From JACJYC01 sp964558465 (GTDB taxonomy: Bacteria > Bacteroidota > Bacteroidia > Chitinophagales > Saprospiraceae): a DNA stretch of 11,622 nucleotides. A program made the translations under genes and the position numbers. Shown one piece after another: positions 1 through 6,765 of this stretch. The notes below the pieces were generated by a model. That model made no database searches. It had not been told where the DNA came from and saw only the letters and a program-made list of their open reading frames with translations. Numbering within the stretch: position 1 is the stretch's first letter; the number at the start of each line of letters is the position of its first letter. Where the stretch lies: positions 1 through 11,622 of the forward strand of contig CAZLEF010000131.1 in assembly GCA_964558465.1 (NCBI GenBank), written 5' to 3'.

Positions 1-80
1 CCCCTCTCCAAGTCTCCCCCTCTCCAAGTCTCCAAGTCTCCCCCTCTCCAAGTCTCCAAGTCTCCCCCTCTCCAAGTCTC
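1..80. repeat. Tandem octamer array in 24-bp blocks, at the 3' end of mmsA
   Basis: The units are TCTCCAAG and TCTCCCCC, arranged as two TCTCCAAG plus one TCTCCCCC. This gives an exact 24-bp higher-order period: 18-41 and 42-65 are identical, with partial copies on either side. CCCCC runs sit at 16-20, 40-44 and 64-68. The array begins at or before the window edge, so its true length is unknown. On the minus strand, which is the coding strand of the dehydrogenase ending at 79, it is G-rich. The last unit is a one-base-short copy (77-83) that contains the stop codon of that gene. There are no spacers, so this is not CRISPR. Confidence 0.9.
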
Positions 81-1548
81 AAGAAGCCCAATCCTTCCAG
101 GCCTCCGGGTTCCACTTGGTGGTAGTCTTTTTCAACTTGGTCCAGAAATGGATGGAGCTTTTGCCGGTGATATCGCCCACGCCGAACCGGGATTCGTTCC
201 AGCCGCCGAAGGAGAAAGGCTCCCGGGGCACCGGTACGCCGATATTGACGCCCACCATGCCGGCGCTGACCCGTTCGATCACGTAATTGGCCATGCTGCC
301 GCTTTGGGTGAAGACCGAAGAGGCATTGCCGTATGGAGAACGGTTTTCGATCTCGATGGCTTTGTCCACGTTGTCGGTTCGGATAATGGCCAAAACCGGA
401 CCGAAGACCTCTTCCTGGGCGATGGCCATGTCTGGCCGGACGTTATCGATCACGGTGGGGCCGACATAAAATCCACCCTCTTTGCCTTCCACAACGGCAT
501 GGCGGCCGTCGACCAGCACCTTGGCGCCGGCGGCTTCAGCTTCGTCGATATACCGTTCGATGCGTTCCCTGGCCGCTTTGGTGATCACGGCCCCCAGGTT
601 CTTGCCGGGGACGATCTTCCGGGCCTCGTCGCAGATCTGCCGGATGATATGGTCGGTTTTGCCGACCGCCACCATGGCGGAAGCCGCCATGCAGCGCTGG
701 CCTGCACAACCCGCCATGGACGCCGCGATATTGGCCGCTGAAATTTCAGGATTGGCATCGGGCAATACGATCAGGTGGTTTTTGGCGCCGCCGAGTGCCA
801 GGCAGCGTTTCAGGTGCTGGGTCGACCGCTGGTAAACGATCCTGGCCACCCGGGTAGAGCCTACAAAAGACACTGCTTCGATACCCGGATGGTCGCAGAT
901 GGCCTCTACGATCTCGCGGTCGCCGTTGACGATATTGAACACCCCGTCCGGCAGTCCCGCCTCATGGAGCAATTCAGCGATCCGCTGGGAACTCAGGGGG
1001 ACCAGCTCGGAAGGTTTCAGGATCATGCAGTTACCCAGCGAAAGGGCATTCGGGATGGTCCACAACGGCACCATAAACGGGAAGTTGAACGGCGTGATGC
1101 TGGCGACCACCCCGACCGGCACATGAGAGGTGCGGCACTCCACGCCTTTGCTGACCTCCTGAATCTCGTCGCTGATAATCTGGGGCAGGGAACAGGCAAA
1201 CTCGCAGAGTTCGATGCCCTTCAATACCTCGGCTTCGGCTTCCGCCAGTATTTTGCCGTTTTCGGCGGAGATCAGGCGGGAAAGCTCCTGCCGGTGTTTT
1301 TCGAGGAGGGTGCGAAAGTTGAAAAAGACCTGTACCCGTTCTTTAATGGTCATTTGTGACCAGGCTGGGAAGGCCTGCCGGGCGGCGTTCACGGCCTCAT
1401 CGAGGGCCTCCCTGCCGGAAAGCGGCACCGAGGAAAGCACGGCCCCGTCTATGGGGCTGACGACCTCCATCGACCTGCCGTAGGCCGGCTGGAATTGTCC
1501 GCGGATAAAATTTCTGGCTTCGGGAAAAGGTATGGTCAGGGCATTCAT
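79..1548 (-). CDS. mmsA: CoA-acylating methylmalonate-semialdehyde dehydrogenase
   Basis: This 489-residue aldehyde dehydrogenase-fold enzyme oxidises (methyl)malonate semialdehyde to propionyl-CoA or acetyl-CoA with NAD and CoA, releasing CO2. The reaction belongs to valine, myo-inositol or beta-alanine breakdown in the cytoplasm. Visible motifs are the oxyanion-hole Asn155 in TPFNFPF, the NAD-site FVGST (228-232) and the catalytic Cys286 in GQRC. EEVFGPV lies at 379-385, and PVPREPFSFGGW near 439-450 is typical of this subfamily. The usual ALDH general-base Glu is replaced: LGGAKNH (252-258) has Asn257, as known for CoA-dependent MMSDHs and consistent with thioester transfer to CoA rather than water. 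The length is normal and the ATG at 1548-1546 aligns with family starts. No Shine-Dalgarno is seen. No valine or inositol catabolic partner is in the window, so the pathway is unresolved. IolA is the same family and cannot be excluded. Confidence 0.93.
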   Translation of the reverse strand: MNALTIPFPEARNFIRGQFQPAYGRSMEVVSPIDGAVLSSVPLSGREALDEAVNAARQAFPAWSQMTIKERVQVFFNFRTLLEKHRQELSRLISAENGKILAEAEAEVLKGIELCEFACSLPQIISDEIQEVSKGVECRTSHVPVGVVASITPFNFPFMVPLWTIPNALSLGNCMILKPSELVPLSSQRIAELLHEAGLPDGVFNIVNGDREIVEAICDHPGIEAVSFVGSTRVARIVYQRSTQHLKRCLALGGAKNHLIVLPDANPEISAANIAASMAGCAGQRCMAASAMVAVGKTDHIIRQICDEARKIVPGKNLGAVITKAARERIERYIDEAEAAGAKVLVDGRHAVVEGKEGGFYVGPTVIDNVRPDMAIAQEEVFGPVLAIIRTDNVDKAIEIENRSPYGNASSVFTQSGSMANYVIERVSAGMVGVNIGVPVPREPFSFGGWNESRFGVGDITGKSSIHFWTKLKKTTTKWNPEAWKDWAS

Positions 1549-1716
1549 GTTGATGATTGGTTATTTTTCCTTGACGGAGGTTTATCGGGGTCGGTATGGT
1601 TTATAGTTGTTATTAAATAGCTGGACAAGTTAGGAAAGTTTTGACAAATCCTCAAAAAAATAAAGGTTGGGATGTTGAGAATTCCCATCTTTGGAACCCT
1701 GAAGGAATGAGGGGTA

Positions 1717-1731
1717 ATCCGGCGTCCGGAT
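1717..1731. other. Short perfect inverted repeat in the mmsA/methyltransferase spacer
   Basis: ATCCGG and CCGGAT are separated by CGT, giving a 6-bp perfect stem with a 3-nt loop. It lies in the 270-bp spacer between the divergent genes starting at 1548 and 1819. No T-run follows on either strand, so it does not look like an intrinsic terminator. It could be an operator or a 5' leader hairpin. The rest of the spacer (1549-1818) shows no convincing gene. A weak TTCTTTTG at 1767-1774 resembles the Bacteroidota -7 box but lacks a partner -33 element. Confidence 0.4.
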
Positions 1732-1818
1732 GATAAACAAGGATGCGAAATTCTGTTTTTTCGACATTCTTTTGCTTGTTGGTTGCCTGCGGATAGCCGG
1801 TTCATTAAAATAAAAAAT

Positions 1819-2544
1819 ATGAAAAAAAACATCAGCTTCCTGGGATACGACCTAAAGGTTGAGATCAAAAAAAGACGGGTCCGGCGGAAAATTGAACAGA
1901 CCGACCCCGGCCGAACGGAAACCCTGAAATTGAATTTTGGCCCCGGCCCCAACTGGCAAAAACCGGATACGACCTGGCAAAGCGTTGACATTGACCCGGC
2001 ATTGGGCGATATCGTGGTTAATTTTCAGCAATTTGAACGATTGCCGCTGGAGGATTTCAGCGTTAATTGTGTCTATGGTTCTCATGTTTTTGAACATATC
2101 AGCATTTTTAAATCCCAGCTTGTTTTTGACGAAATCTTCCGGGTGTTAAAAAAAGGCGGCGTTTTCAGACTGGTTCTCCCGGATGCGGAAAAAAGTATTC
2201 AGGAATATTTGAGTAAAAATGAGGATTTTCTGCTTTTTAAAAGGCGAAAAGAACGCGCGAAAGAACGGTACGGCATCGACTACACGATATTTGAATGCAT
2301 GAAAGAAGATTTTTTATCCCCAAACGGGCAAATTGACCTTTTGGGGAAAGATACGCTGGCGCACCAGAATGCCTGGGATTTTGAGGCCATTAAAGCCAAT
2401 CTGGAGCGAGCCGGATTTCAACCGGATCAAATAACCCGGGCGAACTTCAAAAAAAGCCAATCCCCCGATTTTTCATTTGAAGGAACGTACCCCTCTGAGG
2501 CCAACGAAGATTATCGCTCGCTTTATGTGGAAGCTGTAAAGTAA
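1819..2544 (+). CDS. Class I SAM-dependent methyltransferase, substrate unknown
   Basis: This 241-residue cytoplasmic protein has a Rossmann-type methyltransferase core. Motif I is LNFGPGPNW (38-46, a glycine loop for SAM). Acidic Asp57/Asp59 in SVDIDP would contact the ribose. SHVFEHI (88-94) is the conserved motif IV-like stretch of the Methyltransf_11 / COG4627-like group. EIFRVLKKGG with LVLPD follows. A basic N-terminal segment (17-24, KKRRVRRK) precedes the core. I chose ATG 1819, with an A/T-rich leader, over an in-frame TTG at 1783 because the core fits and the extension adds no family-like sequence. The gene is visibly richer in A/T than the flanking metabolic genes, which suggests a different history. 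It lies 46 bp upstream of the Tat-exported small subunit, so cotranscription is possible, but the functions show no obvious link. The methyl acceptor cannot be predicted. Confidence 0.8.
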   Translation: MKKNISFLGYDLKVEIKKRRVRRKIEQTDPGRTETLKLNFGPGPNWQKPDTTWQSVDIDPALGDIVVNFQQFERLPLEDFSVNCVYGSHVFEHISIFKSQLVFDEIFRVLKKGGVFRLVLPDAEKSIQEYLSKNEDFLLFKRRKERAKERYGIDYTIFECMKEDFLSPNGQIDLLGKDTLAHQNAWDFEAIKANLERAGFQPDQITRANFKKSQSPDFSFEGTYPSEANEDYRSLYVEAVK

Positions 2545-2590
2545 AACGATTATCTTACGGCCTATTCGACAACCTGAAACCATTCCGCGA

Positions 2591-3163
2591 ATGGACCGAC
2601 GAACCAGCCTTAAAACTGCCGGCCTGTTGATGGGCGCCGCCGCCTTTCCAACGGTTGCCGCCACTTTTCTTCAAAGTTGCAAACAAGTCCGTGAAAATGA
2701 CCTTTCCTGGACGCCCCTGTTTTTCACGCAGGAACAGGCAGACCTCGCCGCCCTGATTGCCGATTGCATCATCCCGGCAACGGATACGCCCGGTGCGGCA
2801 GATGCACAGGTTCATATATTTATCGACCTGTATGTCAGGGATTGTTACCCGCCTGACCAGCAAAAATCGTTCGTCGCGGGGCTCGATCAGGTCCAAAACC
2901 GCTGTCAGGAACGTTACAACAAACCTTTTTCAGCCATCGGCAGGGCAGAACAAATTGACCTGCTCACTGCGCTTGAAAAAGAAGATCAGGAAAAAGAAGT
3001 CCCATTTACCGGCATGATCAAAAACCTCACCGTCCTCGGGTATTTCACCTCGCAGGAAGGCGCCAAAAAAGGTGCGGTTTACGACATGGACCCCGGTGTT
3101 TTTCAAGGATGCATTGATCTTGAGCAAGGGCAGAAAGTTTCTGCTTTTAAGTATACTTTTTAG
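2591..3163 (+). CDS. Gluconate 2-dehydrogenase subunit 3-like, Tat-exported small subunit
   Basis: This 190-residue protein matches the small gamma-type subunit (Gluconate_2-dh3 family) that partners membrane or periplasmic GMC dehydrogenases. The N-terminus carries twin arginines Arg3-Arg4 (MDRRTSLKTAG), a hydrophobic stretch (10-27) and a lipobox-like LQSC with Cys30. It is therefore probably a Tat substrate and perhaps an envelope lipoprotein. The family core begins near residue 42 (LFFTQEQADLAALIADCIIP) and includes the DTPGAADAQVHIFID stretch. Start ATG 2591 places the twin arginine correctly. The GMC oxidoreductase starts 140 bp downstream and lacks a signal. By analogy with characterised glucoside 3-dehydrogenase and gluconate dehydrogenase complexes, this subunit likely carries its partner through Tat ('hitchhiker' export). 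No cytochrome c subunit is in the window. The stop codon runs straight into a G/T-rich tandem repeat. Confidence 0.88.
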   Translation: MDRRTSLKTAGLLMGAAAFPTVAATFLQSCKQVRENDLSWTPLFFTQEQADLAALIADCIIPATDTPGAADAQVHIFIDLYVRDCYPPDQQKSFVAGLDQVQNRCQERYNKPFSAIGRAEQIDLLTALEKEDQEKEVPFTGMIKNLTVLGYFTSQEGAKKGAVYDMDPGVFQGCIDLEQGQKVSAFKYTF

Positions 3164-3302
3164 GTTGTTTGGAAGTTGTTTGGGGTTGTTTTGGTTGTTT
3201 GGAGTTGTTGGAGTTGTTGGAGTTGTTTAGTTGTTAACGAACGTCCAACCATCCAAACCATCCAAACCAAAAAAACCATCCAAACCAAAAAAACATTAAA
3301 CA
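3164..3302 (+). repeat. Two-armed simple repeat between small subunit and GMC gene
   Basis: Directly after the TAG at 3161-3163, a left arm (about 3164-3231) repeats GTTGTTTGG/GAGTTGTTG-type units of 9-11 bp and contains no C. A right arm (about 3244-3295) repeats CCAAACCAT and CCAAACCAAAAAAA units and contains no G. The arms are complementary. GTTGGA (3216-3221) pairs perfectly with TCCAAC (3244-3249) across a 22-nt loop, and the stem extends outward with bulges and G-U pairs. The transcript could form a long imperfect hairpin, or alternatively expose a C-rich, G-poor leader for the GMC gene. The left-arm unit is the reverse complement of the CCAAACAAY array at 11562-11622. Confidence 0.85.
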
Positions 3303-4982
3303 ATGTCAGAAACCAACACCTACGACGCCATCGTGGTCGGTTCCGGAATGTCAGGAGGCTGGGCGGCCAAGGAATTGTGCGAAAAAGGGCTCAAAACGCT
3401 TGTCCTGGAACGCGGGCGGAATGTGGAGCATATCAAGGATTATCCAACGGCCAACCTGGCGCCCTGGGAGATCCCCTACGGCAATAACCTCACCGAAAAG
3501 GACCGGGAGGAATACTCTATTCAAAAGTATGTTTACAATTTCCGGCAGGATACCAAACACTTTTTTGTAAAGGATACCGAAAACCCCTACGAACAGGTCA
3601 AACCCTTCAGATGGTACCGGGGTTATCAGGCAGGCGGCAAATCCCTGCTCTGGTCGCGTCATTGTTTCCGGTTGAGCGACCTCGACTTCGAGGCCAACGC
3701 CCGGGAAGGCGTCGGGGCCGACTGGCCCATCCGCTACAAAGATATCGAACCCTGGTATGATTACGTCGAACGTTTTATCGGGATCAGCGGTGAGAACGCG
3801 GGTCTATCCCAGTTGCCCGACCAGCGATTGCTGCCGCCGCTTGAAATGAACTGCCTGGAAAAACAAATGAAAGAACGCCTGTCGAAAGCCTATGCCGACC
3901 GGATGATGATCGTCGCACGCGTGGCAGTATTGACCCAACCCCACAACGGGCGCGGCCAATGCCAGTCGCGCAACCGCTGCTCGCTCGGCTGCCCGCACGG
4001 AGCGTATTTCAGCAGCAATTCGGCCACCTTGCCCGCCGCAGCCGCTACCGGCAACCTCACCCTCCGGCCTTTTTCCATCGGGCACAGCATCATTTATGAC
4101 GAGCAAAAAGGCAAAGCGACGGGTATGCGCGTGATCGATGCCCAAACCGGTGAAATGACGGAATATTTTGCCAAAGTGATCTTTCTGAATGCAGGTACCC
4201 TGAATTCCACCCTCATCCTGATGAATTCGACCTCCAACCGGTTCCCCAACGGATTTTCCAATGCAAGCGGCGTGTTGGGGCATTACCTGATGGACCACCA
4301 GGAGACCGGCGGCGCTTACGGTGTCACCGACGATTTTGCGGATAAATACTACCTCGGCAGAAAACCCAACGGCATGTACATCCCGCGTTTCCGGAATGTA
4401 AAAGACAAACATCCCGGCTTCCTGCGCGGGTTCGCCTACGAGTGTTACGCCCAACGCAGCAGTTGGTCTGACGCGGCGGGCGCTCCCGGGTTTGGCGAAG
4501 AATTTAAAAATGCGGTGAGCCGCCCCGGCAATTGGAGCATGTTCCTCATCGGCTACGGCGAATGCCTGCCTGAATTCAGCAATCAGGTGACCATCGACCG
4601 GGAGAAAACCGACCCGCACGGTATGCCTGTGCTGAAGATGGACATGCGCTGGGGTGAAAATGAACTCAGTATGCGCAAGGACATGGAAGCTTCCTCCGTC
4701 GAAATGCTGGAAAAAACCGGTTTTAAAGATCCGGTTGGCGTCCCCAGCGACCCTATTCCAGGCAGTTGCATCCACGAAATGGGGACCGCCCGCATGGGCA
4801 AAGACCCCAAATCGTCGGTGCTGAACGAATTCAACCAATGCCACGAAGCGCTCAACGTATTTGTGACCGACGGCTCGGGCATGGTTTCCACCGGCTGCCA
4901 GAATCCCTCATTGACCTATATGGCGCTGACGGCCCGGGCCTGCCATCATGCGGTGGAAGAACTGAAACGGGGGGCGTTTTAA
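3303..4982 (+). CDS. GMC-family FAD oxidoreductase (sugar/glucoside dehydrogenase-like large subunit)
   Basis: This 559-residue flavoprotein probably oxidises a sugar or polyol hydroxyl. The FAD site is GSGMSG (13-18) followed by Glu36 in LVLERG. C-terminal GMC signatures are HEMGTARMG with the putative catalytic His491, and NPSLT with Asn534. A Cys cluster C220-x5-C226-x3-C230 (QCQSRNRCSLGC) is the type seen in GMC dehydrogenases with a small partner subunit. It could bind an Fe-S cluster or form structural disulfides, and the sequence does not decide which. There is no signal peptide, so export by hitchhiking with the upstream Tat subunit is inferred. ATG 3303 sits just before the beta strand of the FAD fold. 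A 3-keto-forming glucoside dehydrogenase or an inositol/gluconate-type dehydrogenase would both fit; the substrate is unknown. The flavoprotein gene downstream starts 27 bp after the stop, so the two are probably one operon. Confidence 0.9.
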   Translation: MSETNTYDAIVVGSGMSGGWAAKELCEKGLKTLVLERGRNVEHIKDYPTANLAPWEIPYGNNLTEKDREEYSIQKYVYNFRQDTKHFFVKDTENPYEQVKPFRWYRGYQAGGKSLLWSRHCFRLSDLDFEANAREGVGADWPIRYKDIEPWYDYVERFIGISGENAGLSQLPDQRLLPPLEMNCLEKQMKERLSKAYADRMMIVARVAVLTQPHNGRGQCQSRNRCSLGCPHGAYFSSNSATLPAAAATGNLTLRPFSIGHSIIYDEQKGKATGMRVIDAQTGEMTEYFAKVIFLNAGTLNSTLILMNSTSNRFPNGFSNASGVLGHYLMDHQETGGAYGVTDDFADKYYLGRKPNGMYIPRFRNVKDKHPGFLRGFAYECYAQRSSWSDAAGAPGFGEEFKNAVSRPGNWSMFLIGYGECLPEFSNQVTIDREKTDPHGMPVLKMDMRWGENELSMRKDMEASSVEMLEKTGFKDPVGVPSDPIPGSCIHEMGTARMGKDPKSSVLNEFNQCHEALNVFVTDGSGMVSTGCQNPSLTYMALTARACHHAVEELKRGAF

Positions 4983-5000
4983 GGTTAAAGGGTAAAGATG

Positions 5001-5005
5001 GGAGG
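5001..5005 (+). promoter_or_regulatory. Shine-Dalgarno-like GGAGG favouring the ATG at 5010
   Basis: GGAGG lies 4 nt before ATG 5010 and between the two in-frame ATGs at 4998 and 5010. It can serve only the second. The position is also right for the family, because MGKYDFMIVGAG places the FAD glycine loop near residue 10. Shine-Dalgarno sequences are otherwise scarce in this window, so this one is noticeable, though A/G-rich sequence by chance is possible. Confidence 0.5.
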
Positions 5006-5009
5006 AATA

Positions 5010-6203
5010 ATGGGAAAATATGATTTTATGATTGTGGGCGCCGGCATATTCGGCATCACAACCGCAATCGAACTGCGGAAAAAAAAATACAGTGTCGGGG
5101 TGTTGAATCCCGGCCAGATCCCGCATCCGCTGGCAGCCTCCACCGATATCAGCAAGATCGTGCGGATGGAATACGGCGCCGATGTGGAATATATGGAAAT
5201 GGTGGAGGAATGTTTTCCGGTCTGGCGGGAATGGAACGACCTTTTTGGCGAAACCTTGTACCACGAGGTGGGATACCTCCTGCTTTCGCGGCAATCGCTG
5301 GATGCGGAAACCGGAACCTACGAAGCGGCCAGCTATCAGAACTTGCTCCGGAAAGGTTACCGGCCGGAGCGACTCAGCCCTGCACAACTGGTCCGGCGTT
5401 TTCCGGCGATTAATCCCGAAACCTATACCGATGCGATGTACCATTCCACCGGCGGGTTTGCCGAATCCGGCAGGGTAGTGGAGACCCTGACCCGGTACGC
5501 CCGCCAACTGGGTGTGGAAGTGCACGAAGGGCAGACCGCGGAAAAACTGATCGCCGCAAACGGGCGCATGGAAGCCGTGGAAACCCGCGAAGGCAGCCGT
5601 TTCAACGCCGGGCATGTGGTGGTATGCGCCGGCAACCATACGCCCTACCTCGTGCCCGAATTGAAACCGTACATGAAAGTGACCGGCCATCCGGTCTTTC
5701 ACCTCAAGCCCAGCCGGCCGGAGTTGTTTACACCCCCTGATTTTGCCGTATTTGCAGCCGATATTTCCAATACCGGCTGGTACGGATTCAGTCTGCACCC
5801 TAAAGAGAAGGTTGTGAAGATCGCCAACCACGGAGAAGGCGTTGAATTGCACCCCGACCACGACGAGCGGGTGGTTTATCCGTCGGACGAGGCCCGGTTG
5901 CGGCAATTTTTGGAACAAACTTTCCCAGCTTTGGCGAATGACCCCGTCGTATATACCCGGCGTTGTTGTTACACGGACACCCTCGACGGTCATTTCTGGA
6001 TCGATAACCATCCGGAGATCAGGGGTTTGACCATCGGCTCGGGCGGCTCCGGGCACGGCTTTAAAATGGGCCCTGTGATCGGCGAAATGATCGCAACTGT
6101 GGCCGAAGGCGGCGCCCATAAATGGTCGGCACGGTACCGCTGGCGGAAGTTGGACGAAACGACCGTGCAACGGGAGGAGGCGCGGTTCAAGGGGAGACGG
6201 TAG
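5010..6203 (+). CDS. DAO-family FAD oxidoreductase, monomeric sarcosine oxidase-like
   Basis: This 397-residue protein belongs to the D-amino acid oxidase/monomeric sarcosine oxidase fold and probably oxidises a secondary amine or N-alkyl amino acid. The FAD loop is IVGAGIFG (Gly10, Gly12, Gly15). STDISKIVRMEYG (about 45-57) aligns with the MSOX active-site strand, but with changes at the positions of its His45 and Arg49. KIANH (Lys270, His274) matches the K-x3-H of MSOX, whose Lys activates O2. CCYTDTLDGHFWID has Cys319 where MSOX attaches FAD covalently, and GSGGSGHGFKMGP closes the flavin site. No signal peptide is seen, so it should be cytoplasmic. It follows the GMC gene by 27 bp (15 bp if ATG 4998 is used, giving 401 residues). 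Sarcosine, pipecolate, saccharopine or fructosyl-amino acid oxidase-type substrates are all possible. The stop is followed at once by G-rich repeat sequence. Confidence 0.85.
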   Translation: MGKYDFMIVGAGIFGITTAIELRKKKYSVGVLNPGQIPHPLAASTDISKIVRMEYGADVEYMEMVEECFPVWREWNDLFGETLYHEVGYLLLSRQSLDAETGTYEAASYQNLLRKGYRPERLSPAQLVRRFPAINPETYTDAMYHSTGGFAESGRVVETLTRYARQLGVEVHEGQTAEKLIAANGRMEAVETREGSRFNAGHVVVCAGNHTPYLVPELKPYMKVTGHPVFHLKPSRPELFTPPDFAVFAADISNTGWYGFSLHPKEKVVKIANHGEGVELHPDHDERVVYPSDEARLRQFLEQTFPALANDPVVYTRRCCYTDTLDGHFWIDNHPEIRGLTIGSGGSGHGFKMGPVIGEMIATVAEGGAHKWSARYRWRKLDETTVQREEARFKGRR

Positions 6204-6270
6204 GGGGCGAATGGTTTATGGTAACGACAGCATAACGATCATGAACCATCATAAACCATCATAAACGATA
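6204..6270 (+). repeat. Decamer tandem repeat with an inverted upstream copy
   Basis: Three decamers lie head to tail: CATGAACCAT (6240-6249), CATAAACCAT (6250-6259) and CATAAACGAT (6260-6269). A perfect inverted copy of the middle one, ATGGTTTATG, is at 6211-6220, so a 10-bp stem with a 29-nt loop is possible. The left part begins at the TAG stop (6201-6203) with a G-run. The right part is nearly G-free and ends 7 bp before the ATG at 6277. The layout mirrors 3164-3302 with a different motif. Confidence 0.8.
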
Positions 6271-6276
6271 AAACAT

Positions 6277-6765
6277 ATGAACCTGGAAAAAATTAAATTC
6301 AACCTGAGGGCTCAATCGATCCTGCTTTCGGAAGATAGGGTGCTTGGCTGCCCGAGTGTAATCGGTTACGAAAAAAAATTCAGATGGAGTTGGCTGGCGA
6401 CCCAGTTGAACACCTTTATCGTCGCCTCGGACCTTGGCGACAGACCGATCTCCAGCGGTATGTTAGAACGGAATTTGGAAGAATCATTCGCCTACGCCCA
6501 AAAACATTATTCAGGCTGGCCGCGGGGACTGCAATCGGGAATCGGCGTTATTTCTATTTTAATTTCTTCTCACGTGGAGGAGGAATCGGTGAACTATTGC
6601 CAAAAGCTGAGATCCGGTAAAAAATGGGCCGGTTTTACCATCCCTGTCGCGGTGAACGCCTCCAAAAGGGAGGTTTACTTTTTTGATCATTATCCGATGT
6701 GGGGTAGGATTTATTATCCGCATTTTAAAAAACTTATCCAGACAACGTTAAATTTGATCAAATGA
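6277..6765 (+). CDS. Unrecognised 162-residue protein, coupled to a pentapeptide-repeat gene
   Basis: I do not recognise the family. The protein looks soluble, with no signal peptide and no clear membrane helix; the most hydrophobic stretch, GVISILISS near residue 90, is short. Three blocks look conserved-like: FRWSWLATQLNTFIVASDLG (about 35-54), HYSGWPRGLQSGIGVISI (about 77-94) and a C-terminal half with KKWAGFTIPVAVN and PMWGRIYYPHF. These are rich in Trp and Gly, which suggests an alpha/beta fold with real constraint rather than a random reading frame. ATG 6277 follows the decamer array. Its TGA (6763-6765) overlaps the next ATG (6762) in an ATGA junction, so the two proteins are probably made together. 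Base composition is A/T-richer than the upstream flavoprotein genes. Confidence 0.75.
   Translation: MNLEKIKFNLRAQSILLSEDRVLGCPSVIGYEKKFRWSWLATQLNTFIVASDLGDRPISSGMLERNLEESFAYAQKHYSGWPRGLQSGIGVISILISSHVEEESVNYCQKLRSGKKWAGFTIPVAVNASKREVYFFDHYPMWGRIYYPHFKKLIQTTLNLIK

Noticed and set aside
1..80. CRISPR-like array
   Set aside because: Units are 8 bp head to tail with no unique spacers. The same reasoning excludes the arrays at 3164, 6240, 10080 and 11562.
148..1359. Several long plus-strand frames opposite mmsA (such as 148-741 and 775-1359)
   Set aside because: They are antisense to a clear aldehyde dehydrogenase and have low-complexity His/Asp/Gly-rich composition with no recognisable motif.
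1767..1774. TTCTTTTG as a -7 promoter box for the methyltransferase
   Set aside because: One mismatch in the box and no TTTG or TTG 19-21 nt upstream; too weak to list as a promoter.
1545..1991. 148-codon minus frame covering the mmsA/methyltransferase spacer
   Set aside because: It overlaps the start of mmsA and the N-terminal part of the methyltransferase, and the sequence is Phe/Arg/Ser-rich without family character.
3176..3487. Open frame across the two-armed repeat encoding a Val/Trp/Cys then Thr/Lys-rich peptide
   Set aside because: It is created by the repeat units and then runs out of frame over the start of the GMC gene. This is a typical repeat artefact.
3804..4844. 346-codon minus frame opposite the GMC gene
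   Set aside because: Complement of GMC codons; the FAD and C-terminal GMC motifs on the plus strand decide the matter.
4908..6170. 420-codon open frame on the minus strand, longer than the plus-strand oxidoreductase it opposes
   Set aside because: The plus-strand frame has a full set of DAO-family motifs. The minus frame is His/Gly/Phe-rich with no family features and is a shadow of G/C-rich codon bias.
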